From positions 1 to 40,488 of the forward strand of contig NZ_JAELTQ010000029.1 of the NCBI RefSeq assembly GCF_016428905.1: a DNA stretch of 40,488 bases, given 5' to 3'. Shown piece after piece: positions 23,630-31,727 of the stretch (position 1 is its first letter; the number at the start of each line of letters is the position of its first letter). Under the pieces are notes generated by a model that had not been told where the DNA came from, searched no databases, and saw nothing but the letters and a program-made list of their open reading frames with translations. This DNA is from Dyella sp. ASV24. GTDB lineage: Bacteria; Pseudomonadota; Gammaproteobacteria; Xanthomonadales; Rhodanobacteraceae. The translations under genes and the position numbers were made by a program.

Positions 23630-24238
23630 ATGGCAGCGCCCGTTCGCTCGACGTTCGTGACCGTGCTGAGCTGGGCCTTCGTCGGCCTGGGCGCACTCGG
23701 CGCGATGTTCTGCTCAGTGATGGCGCTGGTTACGCTGGCGGGGCAACGCGCGGCGGACCAAGCCGACCCGTTCGGCAAACCGTACCGGCTCATGGGGCAG
23801 GCCGTGCAGGCCATGCCTTCACCATGGCCCTGGCTGTACGCGCATCAGGCTCAGCTGATGCTGGTGGCAGCGGCGCTGATGGTGGTGCACCTTGGCGTGG
23901 CGCTGGGATTGCTCGCCCGGCGTAACAGCGCCCGTATCGCCTTTGTGGTGCTGATGGTGCTGGATATCGTGTTGCAGGCACTCAGCGTGCCGTACATGCA
24001 GCATATGCAGACGGTATCGCAACAAGTCATGGCGGCGCAGATGCCGGCCCAGATGCCGCCCTTCTTCCGCGCGTGGATGGAACACGTGATGGCGTTGCAG
24101 CGCATCGAAGCGATCTTCCGGCCCGTGGCGCTCGCGGCCATCTTCGGCTGGATCGCGTGGCGGCTCTGCGGTGATGCCGTGCGCCGCGAGTTCAAAGCAA
24201 ACCGAGCGACGGCCGAGGTATCGCCAGGCTCGCCTTGA
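23630..24238 (+). CDS. Integral membrane protein of unknown function
   Basis: The 202-residue protein has four hydrophobic segments at about 8-35, 72-92, 98-118 and 160-180. Between the third and fourth helices lies a Met/Gln/Pro-rich loop (VMAAQMPAQMPPFF). I recognise no family. A Met-rich loop may be a metal contact, but it is equally common in linkers. GGAG lies upstream of the ATG (GGAGATCCCGGA). An 8-bp hairpin (24232-24251) overlaps the stop codon. Confidence 0.75.
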   Translation: MAAPVRSTFVTVLSWAFVGLGALGAMFCSVMALVTLAGQRAADQADPFGKPYRLMGQAVQAMPSPWPWLYAHQAQLMLVAAALMVVHLGVALGLLARRNSARIAFVVLMVLDIVLQALSVPYMQHMQTVSQQVMAAQMPAQMPPFFRAWMEHVMALQRIEAIFRPVALAAIFGWIAWRLCGDAVRREFKANRATAEVSPGSP

Positions 24239-24251
24239 TACGCATCAAGGC
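24232..24251. other. Hairpin overlapping a stop codon
   Basis: GCCTTGAT and ATCAAGGC pair perfectly around a 4-base loop and include the stop codon of the membrane protein gene. There is no T run, so it is not a typical intrinsic terminator. Confidence 0.5.
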
Positions 24252-24302
24252 TGACGAAACAGCCGGCGTTAGCATGGGACAACTCCCCTTCGTACCTATG
24301 CC

Positions 24303-25508
24303 ATGAACGTGGATATCGCGATTGTCGGCGCCGGCCCGGCCGGACTTTGCCTGGCCCGGTCGCTCGCTGATACGGGCCTCAGCCTTCTGGTCATCGAACA
24401 GCAGTCGCAGGATGCCTTGCAGGAGCCACCGTTCGACGGTCGCGAAATCGCACTGACGCCGCGATCTGTCCGCATCCTGCGCGACCTAGGCATCTGGCAA
24501 CGGCTCGGCCCAGCAGATATTTCCCCACTGCGCTGCGCGCGCGTGCTTAACGGCAACATGGAGCACGGCCTCCACGTCACGCCACATCGCCGAGATGATA
24601 CAGAGCTGGGGTTTCTCGTCCCCAACGACCGTATACGCCGCGCAGCGTATGCCAGCGTGGAACACGAGCCGCGCATCACCCTGGCATGCGGCACGTCGGT
24701 CGAAAGCGTCGTACTGAACGACTCTATCGCTAGGCTGCACCTGTCGAACGGCAGCGAGGTGAATGCGAAGCTGGTGATCGCCGCTGACAGTCGCTTCTCA
24801 CGGCTGCGGCGTGACGCGGGTATCGCCGCCGACATGCACGACTTTGGCAAGACCATGCTGGTCTGCCGCATGGCGCTGGAAAAGCCGCATGGCGACGAAG
24901 CGCTGGAATGGTTCGGTCATGCACAGACCTTGGCCTTGCTGCCCCTCCTTAATGGAGAAGCATCCGCCGTGGTCACGCTGCCGCCTGAAGACATGCGGCG
25001 ACTTATGGACATGGACGAAGCCGGATTCAACGCAGAGATAGGTCGGCGTTTCGACCACCGCTTCGGCGCGATGCGACTCACCTCGACACGCCATACGTAT
25101 CCCCTGGTGGGTGTGTACGCGCGCCGTTTTGTGGCCGAGCGCTTCGCCCTGATCGGCGATGCCGCCGTGGGCATGCATCCGGTCACGGCACATGGCTTCA
25201 ATCTCGGTTTGAGGAGTGTCGAGGCGCTGGCTTCGTTGATCAAACAGGCCGCTGAGAGCGGTAGAGATATCGCCTCGCCCGACCTGCTTCGCCGCTATCA
25301 GCGCATGCATCGGCACGCCACGTGGCCGCTGTACGCAGCGACGATGGCTATCGTAAAAATGTATACCAATGATCGCCCCATCGCCCGCCGTGCCCGCTCG
25401 GTATTGCTGCAGGCCAGTCAAACGCTGTCGCCCGTTCGGTATGCCATCGCGCGCACGCTTGCGGCGGGCGGCCACGGTGTTTTCAGCCCTTCCCGACATC
25501 GCGGCTGA
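24303..25508 (+). CDS. UbiH/UbiM-type FAD-dependent ubiquinone hydroxylase
   Basis: The 401-residue class A flavin monooxygenase starts DIAIVGAGPAGLCLARSLA (FAD motif near residues 8-13). It has the second FAD motif GDAAVGMHPVTAHGFNLGLRS near 285. The MHPVTAHGFNLGL version, with a short length and no membrane helix, is closest to what I know of UbiM, the 5-demethoxyubiquinol hydroxylase group; UbiH, UbiI and UbiF are the alternatives. It would hydroxylate a ring carbon in ubiquinone biosynthesis. No other ubi gene is in the window, and the Shine-Dalgarno sequence is poor. Confidence 0.75.
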   Translation: MNVDIAIVGAGPAGLCLARSLADTGLSLLVIEQQSQDALQEPPFDGREIALTPRSVRILRDLGIWQRLGPADISPLRCARVLNGNMEHGLHVTPHRRDDTELGFLVPNDRIRRAAYASVEHEPRITLACGTSVESVVLNDSIARLHLSNGSEVNAKLVIAADSRFSRLRRDAGIAADMHDFGKTMLVCRMALEKPHGDEALEWFGHAQTLALLPLLNGEASAVVTLPPEDMRRLMDMDEAGFNAEIGRRFDHRFGAMRLTSTRHTYPLVGVYARRFVAERFALIGDAAVGMHPVTAHGFNLGLRSVEALASLIKQAAESGRDIASPDLLRRYQRMHRHATWPLYAATMAIVKMYTNDRPIARRARSVLLQASQTLSPVRYAIARTLAAGGHGVFSPSRHRG

Positions 25509-25584
25509 ACAGTGCGTTCTATCATTTACGCACCGCTCACACCGCCGCTGGCAACGTGAGAGCCCTTACTGCACGGAGGACGCC

Positions 25585-25908
25585 ATGAGCCGCCACTATG
25601 ATCTTGAAAACACCGTCAACGGCGTCCGTGAGCGCGTTCGCCACTATGCCGGCGAAGCCGCCGACCGGGCGGACGATCTGATGGAACGCGGCCGTGACGC
25701 CGGTCGCCGCTTCGGCCGCAACCGCAACACCTATGCCCGCCGCATCGGCCACGCCGCAGAGGATTTCGCCGATGAGGCGAACTACCAGTACCGCCGCCTG
25801 CGCCGCAACGTGACCCGCCACCCGGTGGCGACCACGGCCATCGTCGCAGGCACGGTCGGCGCGTTTTTCCTGCTGCGTCATCTTTTCCGCAGCCGCGACG
25901 ATGATTGA
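25585..25908 (+). CDS. YqjD/ElaB-like membrane-anchored protein (DUF883 type)
   Basis: The 107-residue protein has a long, highly charged amphipathic helix (Arg, Asp, Glu, Ala rich, about 5-80) and one C-terminal hydrophobic segment (TTAIVAGTVGAFFLLRHLF) followed by RSRDDD. This layout matches the YqjD/ElaB/DUF883 family, inner-membrane proteins linked in E. coli to stationary-phase ribosome binding. GGAGGA lies 6 bases before the ATG. An intrinsic terminator follows directly, so it is probably monocistronic. Confidence 0.85.
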   Translation: MSRHYDLENTVNGVRERVRHYAGEAADRADDLMERGRDAGRRFGRNRNTYARRIGHAAEDFADEANYQYRRLRRNVTRHPVATTAIVAGTVGAFFLLRHLFRSRDDD

Positions 25909-25926
25909 ACAAGGTTCGTGACCGAC

Positions 25927-25952
25927 AAAACCCGCCGAAAGGCGGGTTTTTT
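25927..25952 (+). terminator. Rho-independent terminator
   Basis: AAAACCCGCC and GGCGGGTTTT pair around GAAA, with a run of six T residues, 18 bp beyond the YqjD-like stop codon. Confidence 0.92.
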
Positions 25953-26116
25953 ATGGCCACGTGTTACTGCTTGGGAAGATGGCATTGCGCCCTCCCCTGA
26001 TTGATTCCTCACCCTGGGTGTGAAGTCATTTCACTGCAGCGGCGTTTTTGGCGAGTGGCCATCGCGCCACACTTCCTGTGTCCGCCAAACCCCGGCGGTT
26101 CATCAGGAGCATCGAC

Positions 26117-26536
26117 ATGACCCAGCAGCTTCTTTCCAGGGACGAGACCTACGCACGCGGCCTGGTGTTGTTTGAACGCCTGCATGGTGGGCATAGCGGT
26201 CAACAACTGGCCGAATCACGCGAGGACATCTGCCCTGATTTCCTGACCATGACCATGCAATGGGCATTCGCCGGCGTGCTGGACCGCCCCGGACTTGATC
26301 TGGCGACACGGGAACTGGTGGTAATCGCGTGTTGCGTGACGCAGGGCTATCTCCTGCCGCAACTGCGAGCACACATCGAAGCGGCGCTGGTGGCCGGCGC
26401 ATCCCGCGAGCAGATCATCGAGACGATCCTGCAAACGATGTTCTATGCCGGCGGTGCGGCGGTCAACAATGCACTGGGCGTTGCTGCGGAGGTCTTTGCC
26501 GCGACTCAGCCCTCGGAGCCTCTCGTCGAAAAGTGA
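26117..26536 (+). CDS. Carboxymuconolactone decarboxylase (CMD) family protein
   Basis: The 139-residue protein matches the CMD fold: DFLTMTMQWAFAGVLDRPGLDLATRELVVIACC, then GYLLPQLRAHIEAALVAGASREQIIE and a final YAGGAAVNNALGVA. The Cys pair (CC) and the histidine in RAHIEAAL are the usual functional positions. Substrate specificity varies widely (lactone decarboxylase, AhpD-like thiol redox), and the sequence does not settle which. TCAGGAG precedes the ATG at 26117. The last 31 bp overlap the convergent lysR-type gene. Confidence 0.88.
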   Translation: MTQQLLSRDETYARGLVLFERLHGGHSGQQLAESREDICPDFLTMTMQWAFAGVLDRPGLDLATRELVVIACCVTQGYLLPQLRAHIEAALVAGASREQIIETILQTMFYAGGAAVNNALGVAAEVFAATQPSEPLVEK

Positions 26537-27408
26537 TCGAGCGCGAACTCGACGAATGCCCGCAACTTGGCGGGAAGTTCCACGTCACGCGCATAAAGCA
26601 GATAGAAATCGCGACCACGCGCCGAGTAGCCCTCCAGCAGTCGGCGCAAGCGTCCTGTCTCGAGATCCGTCTTCACCAAGCCAAGCGGCTGCAGGATGAT
26701 GCCGCCGCCAGCGAGCGCGGCCTCGCGTAGCGCGGGACCGTTATCGACGCGCAAGCGGTAGGTCACGGGCACCTCGTGCGGACCATCCGGCCCCTCGAAT
26801 CGCCACGCGTGTCGCGGCCCCCAACGGGTGTGGCCCAGACAATCGTGGGTCAGCAGATCGTCTGGCGTCATTGGGGTACCGCGCCGGGCCAGATAGTCTG
26901 GCGATGCGCAAACAACCATCCGGTAGTACGGCGGCAACGATCGCGCAACCAGTGACGAATCCGCCAGCGGCCCGATGCGGAACGCGAGATCAACACCGTC
27001 GCCCACGGGATCGACAGGCGCATCCGTCAGCACCAGCTCGATATCCACGCCCGGGTACTTCGCCTGAAATGTCGCCATGGCGGGCGCCAGTTGCGTTACG
27101 CCAAACGAGATGGGCGCAGCGATGCGCAGCTGTCCGGAGGGATCACCACGCAGTGCGGTTGCGTCATCGTCCGCCGCTTCGACTCGATCGAGTATGTCGC
27201 GACAACGCTCGAAATACAGGGCCCCCGCTTCGGTAAGTTGGTGGCGGCGAGTCGTACGATGAAGCAGCTTGGTGCCAAGGCGAGCCTCCAGCGTATTCAG
27301 GTGCTTGCCCACCATGCTTGGCGACAGACCCAACTTGTCGGCCGTTGCCGTCAGGCTACCGGTGCGCACGATCTCGACGAACACTGTCATGCTTTCGAAG
27401 CGGTCCAT
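26506..27408 (-). CDS. LysR-family transcription regulator
   Basis: The 300-residue protein has an N-terminal winged helix-turn-helix (residues 3-60; MTVFVEIVRTGSLTATADKLG, then MVGKHLNTLEARLGTKLLHRTTR) and a substrate-binding effector domain from about 90. It closely resembles the large LysR subgroup that controls adjacent oxidoreductase or efflux genes. Here the convergent CMD-family gene is the nearest neighbour, so the target is not obvious. The start at 27408 is chosen because the DNA-binding domain begins there; the frame continues 45 codons further upstream without homology. Confidence 0.92.
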   Translation of the reverse strand: MDRFESMTVFVEIVRTGSLTATADKLGLSPSMVGKHLNTLEARLGTKLLHRTTRRHQLTEAGALYFERCRDILDRVEAADDDATALRGDPSGQLRIAAPISFGVTQLAPAMATFQAKYPGVDIELVLTDAPVDPVGDGVDLAFRIGPLADSSLVARSLPPYYRMVVCASPDYLARRGTPMTPDDLLTHDCLGHTRWGPRHAWRFEGPDGPHEVPVTYRLRVDNGPALREAALAGGGIILQPLGLVKTDLETGRLRRLLEGYSARGRDFYLLYARDVELPAKLRAFVEFALDHFSTRGSEG

Positions 27409-27528
27409 GACGTAACGACAGGCTATGGGTGAGGAGTGCCCTATGGTGACGGAACCGTATCGCGTTGTGTCGGCTGGCCGTCCACTCATTGACGCTCTTG
27501 CGGCATCACTTTTCGCAATAGCGTTCAA

Positions 27529-27558
27529 GAAAAAGCCCGCCATAAGGCGGGCTTTTTC
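27529..27558. terminator. Terminator downstream of aceE
   Basis: GAAAAAGCCCGCC and GGCGGGCTTTTTC pair perfectly around ATAA, 22 bp beyond the aceE stop. The T tract on the minus strand ends the aceE transcript. The hairpin is symmetric and would also block reading from the other side. Confidence 0.92.
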
Positions 27559-27579
27559 AGTACATCAACGCTATCGGCG

Positions 27580-30273
27580 TCAGACCGTTTCCGGGTTCGG
27601 CTTGTCCGGATCCAGCTTGTACGTCTTGATGGCGCGGGCAACATCCTTGGCGTTGACCTTGCCTTCCTTCGCCAGCGCCGCCAGGGCCGCCTGCGCGATC
27701 CAGTAACGATCGACTTCGAAGAAGCCACGCAGGTGCTCGCGCGTATCCGAGCGGCCAAAGCCGTCGGTACCCAGCACGGTGTAACGCATACCGTCCGGCA
27801 TGAAAGCGCGGATCTGGTCGGCGTACTCGCGCACGTAGTCAGTAGCCGCCACGGCCGGACCCTGATGGCCCTGCAGCAGGCTGGTGACGTACGGCAGTCG
27901 CTGCTCGGCTTCCGGATGCAGACGGTTCCAGCGCTCGGCATCGAAACCGTCGCGACGCAGCTCGACAAAGCTCGGGCAGGACCAGATGTCGGCGGTCACG
28001 CCGAAATCCTTCTCCAGCAGCTCAGCGGCAGCGATGACTTCGCGCAGGATGGTGCCCGAACCCAGCAACTGCACGCGCGGCTCGCCCTTCTTCGGCTTGC
28101 CGGCATCCTTCAACAGGTACATACCCTTGATGATGCCTTCCTCGACGCCCTGCGGCAGATCGGGGTGGCTGTAGTTCTCGTTCATCACGGTGATGTAGTA
28201 GTAGACGTCTTCCTGCTCCTGCACCATGCGACGGGTGCCGTCCTGCAGGATCACCGCGATCTCGTACGAGAAGGTCGGGTCGTACGACTTCACGTTCGGG
28301 ATGGAGCCGGCCATCAGATGCGAGTGGCCGTCTTCATGCTGCAGGCCTTCGCCGTTGAGCGTGGTACGACCAGCGGTGCCGCCGATGAGGAAGCCGCGCG
28401 CACGCATGTCGCCCGCCGCCCAGGCCAGGTCGCCGATGCGCTGGAAGCCGAACATCGAGTAATAGATGAAGAACGGCAGCATCGCCTGGTTGCTGATGCT
28501 GTAGCTGGTGGCTGCAGCCATCCAGGCAGCCATGCCGCCAGCCTCGGAGATGCCTTCCTGCAGCACCTGACCCTTCTGGTCTTCGCGGTAGTACAGCAGC
28601 TGGTCGGCGTCCTGCGGACGATACTTCTGACCGAACGGCGCGTAGATGCCGATCTGGCGGAACATGCCTTCCATACCGAACGTGCGGGCTTCGTCAGCCA
28701 CGATCGGCACGATGCGCTCACCGATCTGCTTGTCGCGCAGCAGCAGGTTCATGCCGCGCACCAGCGCCATGGTGGTGGAAATTTCGCGCTCGCCGGTGCC
28801 CTTGGTGATCTGCTCGAACGCCGCCAGTTCCGGCGTCTTGAGCTTGGCATCGGCGTGACGACGACGCTGCGGCAGGAAACCACCCAGCGCGCGGCGACGC
28901 TCCATCATGTACTCCACTTCCGGCGAGTTCTTGCCCGGGTGGAAGTACGGCACGTCGGCCAGCTTGTCGTCCGTCACCGGAATATTGAAGCGGTCGCGGA
29001 AGTGGCGCACGGCGTCAGCGTCCAGCTTCTTCTGCTGGTGCGTCGGGTTCTGCGATTCACCAGCTGCACCCATGCCGTAGCCCTTCACCGTCTTGGCGAG
29101 GATCACGGTCGGCATGCCCTTGGTCTTCGTGGCCTGATCGTAGGCCGCGTACACCTTGTGCGGATCGTGGCCACCGCGGTTGAGGCGCCAGATGTCGTCG
29201 TCCGACAGGTTGGCGACCATCTCGCGGGTTTCGGGATACTTGTTGAAGAAATGCTCGCGCGTGTATGCGCCACCGAAGGCCTTGCAGGCCTGGTACTCGC
29301 CGTCGACGGTTTCCATCATCAGCTTGCGCAGCACGCCCTTGGTGTCGCGGGCGAGGAGCGGATCCCAGTAGCTGCCCCAGACGACCTTGATGGCGTTCCA
29401 GCCTGCGCCACGGAACACGCCTTCCAGTTCCTGGATGATCTTGCCGTTACCGCGCACCGGACCGTCCAGGCGCTGCAGGTTGGCGTTGATCACGAACACC
29501 AGGTTGTCCAGACCTTCGCGGCCGGCCAACGAGATGGCACCGAGCGACTCGGGCTCATCGGTTTCGCCGTCACCCATGAAGCACCAGATCTTGCGGTCGG
29601 TCTTCGGCATCAGGCCGCGGTGTTCCAGGTACTTCCAGAACTGCGCCTGATAGATCGCCTGGATCGGGCCCAGACCCATCGACACCGTCGGCACCTGCCA
29701 GTAATCCGGCATCAACCACGGGTGCGGGTACGAGGACAGGCCGCGACCATGGCCAGCCACTTCCATGCGGAACAGGTCGAGCTGTTCCTCGGCAATGCGG
29801 CCTTCCAGGAAGGAGCGTGCGTAGATACCCGGGCTGGAGTGGCCCTGATGGAACACCAGATCACCCGGGTGATCGGCGCTCGGCGCACGCCAGAAATGGT
29901 TGAAACCCACGTCGTACAAGGTGGCCGACGATGCGAAGCTCGCGATGTGACCGCCCAGCTCGCCCGGCTTACGGTTGGCGCGCACAACCATCGCCATCGC
30001 GTTCCAGCGAATCAGGGTGCGGATGCGCCATTCCATGGCGGCGTCGCCCGGCATCTTGGCTTCGTTGCCCGGCGAAATGGTGTTGACGTATTCGGTGGTC
30101 GGGTTGAACGGCAGGTAGCCGCCGGCCCGGCGCGTCGAATCGACCATCTTCTCCAAGAGGTAATGCGCGCGCTCGGTGCCATCGTGGTTGATGACGGCAT
30201 TGAGCGATTCGACCCATTCCTGGGTTTCGGTCGGGTCGAGGTCTTGATGAAGGATGTCGTCGAGCTGATCCAT
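27580..30273 (-). CDS. aceE: Pyruvate dehydrogenase E1, homodimeric type
   Basis: The 897-residue thiamine diphosphate enzyme decarboxylates pyruvate and acetylates the lipoyl groups of AceF. The thiamine/Mg motif starts GDGETDEPES at about 234 and closes with the asparagines of VINANLQ near 262-265. The N-terminal segment (about 1-50) is the usual E2-binding region. HQGHSSPGIYA at about 143 and GLQHEDGHSHL are active-site regions. Length is close to E. coli AceE (887). It is on the same strand as aceF-lpd but about 22 kb away and therefore has its own promoter. The 257-bp upstream gap abuts repeat element copy B. Confidence 0.97.
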   Translation of the reverse strand: MDQLDDILHQDLDPTETQEWVESLNAVINHDGTERAHYLLEKMVDSTRRAGGYLPFNPTTEYVNTISPGNEAKMPGDAAMEWRIRTLIRWNAMAMVVRANRKPGELGGHIASFASSATLYDVGFNHFWRAPSADHPGDLVFHQGHSSPGIYARSFLEGRIAEEQLDLFRMEVAGHGRGLSSYPHPWLMPDYWQVPTVSMGLGPIQAIYQAQFWKYLEHRGLMPKTDRKIWCFMGDGETDEPESLGAISLAGREGLDNLVFVINANLQRLDGPVRGNGKIIQELEGVFRGAGWNAIKVVWGSYWDPLLARDTKGVLRKLMMETVDGEYQACKAFGGAYTREHFFNKYPETREMVANLSDDDIWRLNRGGHDPHKVYAAYDQATKTKGMPTVILAKTVKGYGMGAAGESQNPTHQQKKLDADAVRHFRDRFNIPVTDDKLADVPYFHPGKNSPEVEYMMERRRALGGFLPQRRRHADAKLKTPELAAFEQITKGTGEREISTTMALVRGMNLLLRDKQIGERIVPIVADEARTFGMEGMFRQIGIYAPFGQKYRPQDADQLLYYREDQKGQVLQEGISEAGGMAAWMAAATSYSISNQAMLPFFIYYSMFGFQRIGDLAWAAGDMRARGFLIGGTAGRTTLNGEGLQHEDGHSHLMAGSIPNVKSYDPTFSYEIAVILQDGTRRMVQEQEDVYYYITVMNENYSHPDLPQGVEEGIIKGMYLLKDAGKPKKGEPRVQLLGSGTILREVIAAAELLEKDFGVTADIWSCPSFVELRRDGFDAERWNRLHPEAEQRLPYVTSLLQGHQGPAVAATDYVREYADQIRAFMPDGMRYTVLGTDGFGRSDTREHLRGFFEVDRYWIAQAALAALAKEGKVNAKDVARAIKTYKLDPDKPNPETV

Positions 30274-30530
30274 GGGGAGCTTCTCTCCGCGGCGCCGGGG
30301 GCTTGGCGCGGCTATAGGTGGATCGCCTCCGGGTGAGAGGCGGGAAACCCTCCGAGTGTAGCTCCGGCGGGGTTTTTCGCCAATTGGATCGAGACAATAC
30401 GGGGGCGAATGGAGATGGAGCGAAGGGGTTCGACTTTGGTCGGGGTGGCTATCGCTTGAGGCTTCTTTCTTATGAAGCGTGGTGGAGGGGCTCGTTGTTT
30501 TGTTTGGTTGTGATTTCGCGACGACCCGGC

Positions 30531-31607
30531 TCCCTCTCCCCTCCGGGCGACCCGAAGGTAGTCCCCTTTTTGGGAGAGAGGGTTGGGGTGAGGGGCGGGT
30601 GCTCGCCTTATCGTTTCATCTTTGGCCGTCATCCCGGTGGTGGTCGGGAGCCCGTTTCGTCAGTGGTCGGCTGTCGCTTCGTGCGTTACCGCGACCTGGC
30701 CGCTTACGCAGCGGGCGTTTCGATCGTCTGCCGACGCTCGAGTCACTTTTCTTTTGCTCGCCCAAAAGAAAAGTAACCCAAAGAAAATGGCCGTAAGGCC
30801 AACGCCCGCAGCATGTCCTTGGGATAAGCCCGAACGGCTGAGGAATCGTGTGGCTTGGCCACCTTCGCCTCTACACAGCGGGTACGCCGAAGCGCTTCGC
30901 AACGCGCCGGTGCGGGGAGGACTTAAAGCAGGCCGTGCTACGCTTCCCGATCGCTGAGGCTAGGGAGAGAGGACGCTACGCTTTCCTACCGCCGAGGCGA
31001 GGTAAAGGGAGCGCTACGCTTTCCCACCACTGGGGCAACGGAAAGCAGGCGCTACGCTTCCCAACCGCTGTGGAAAACTCGCCACCTAACGGCGTCGCTT
31101 TTCTCTTCTGCCTCGACTTTGTGCACCTAGAGCAGGAGCAACGCAACCCGCCGCGATGCGATGTGCAGCTTCGCTGCACGAGCCGTCTGCTGTCGCTTTT
31201 GATCTTCCGGGCCCCGTATGAGGCGGCGGGCGGATGGAGATCAGGCCCGCAGGGGAATCGGCAGGGATGCCGATTCCTTTTCGTCGGGGCAGGAGCCCCG
31301 TCGAAAAGCCCGGAACCCGACCGCGTACCTGGAGGGCGTAGCCCGGAAGGCGCCGATTCCGGGGGGCCCTTCTCTTTGGTTACTTTCTCTTGGGCAAGCA
31401 AGAGAAAGTGACCCGGCCTCCGGCAGGAGGTCGGAACGCCCGCTGCGTAAGCGGCCAGATCGCGATCACGCGATAACCAAGCGATACCGCTACTGGACCC
31501 CGGCCCTTGCCCCCTTTTGCGGGGTGCGCCGGGGTGACGGCTAAAGATGAAGCCATGAGGCGAGCACCCACCCCTCACCCCAACCCTCTCCCCGTAGGGG
31601 AGAGGGA
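30531..31607 (+). repeat. Large structured inverted-repeat element, copy B
   Basis: This 1077-bp copy has the same order of parts and the same orientation as copy A: outer hairpin, GTGCTCGCCTTATCGTTTC, arm block with CTGGCCGCTTACGCAGCGGG and the A/T-rich hairpin (30745-30774), 38-bp tandem units, core hairpins, then the mirrored arm ending at 31607. Its left terminal hairpin is altered: the loop between TCCCTCTCCCC and GGGAGAGAGGG has grown to about 20 bp. The right arm's A/T hairpin (31382-31409) and the core hairpin at 31254-31277 differ from copy A on both sides of the stem. It lies downstream of maeB and upstream of aceE. Confidence 0.9.
30936..31085 (+). repeat. 38-bp tandem units in element copy B
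   Basis: Three units start at 30936, 30974 and 31012, each exactly 38 bp, with a partial fourth from 31050. Phase and length equal those in copy A, although individual bases differ. Confidence 0.9.
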
Positions 31608-31671
31608 GAAATAAACAACGTCACCGCACCTTCGCAACACACCCCACACATCAGCAAAACAACCCACCAAA

Positions 31672-31701
31672 AACAAAAACGGGACCCTCAAGGCCCCGTT
31701 C
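31672..31701 (-). terminator. Terminator downstream of maeB
   Basis: On the minus strand AACGGGG and a partly wobble-paired GTCCCGTT form a stem followed by a TTTTTG run, 27 bp beyond the maeB stop codon. Confidence 0.8.
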
Positions 31702-31727
31702 TCGCAAAACATCAAACCAACCTAACC

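Larger units (their letters stand above)
30274..31727. other. Intergenic region filled by large repeat element, copy B
   Basis: The 1.45-kb gap separates aceE from maeB (both minus, maeB upstream). It holds the aceE leader (about 257 bp), the repeat element at 30531-31607 and the maeB terminator. No other gene is supported. Confidence 0.8.

Noticed and set aside
27733-30336. 867-residue plus-strand frame opposite aceE
   Set aside because: It is antisense to aceE, is rich in His, Arg and Val through codon mirroring, and has no family.
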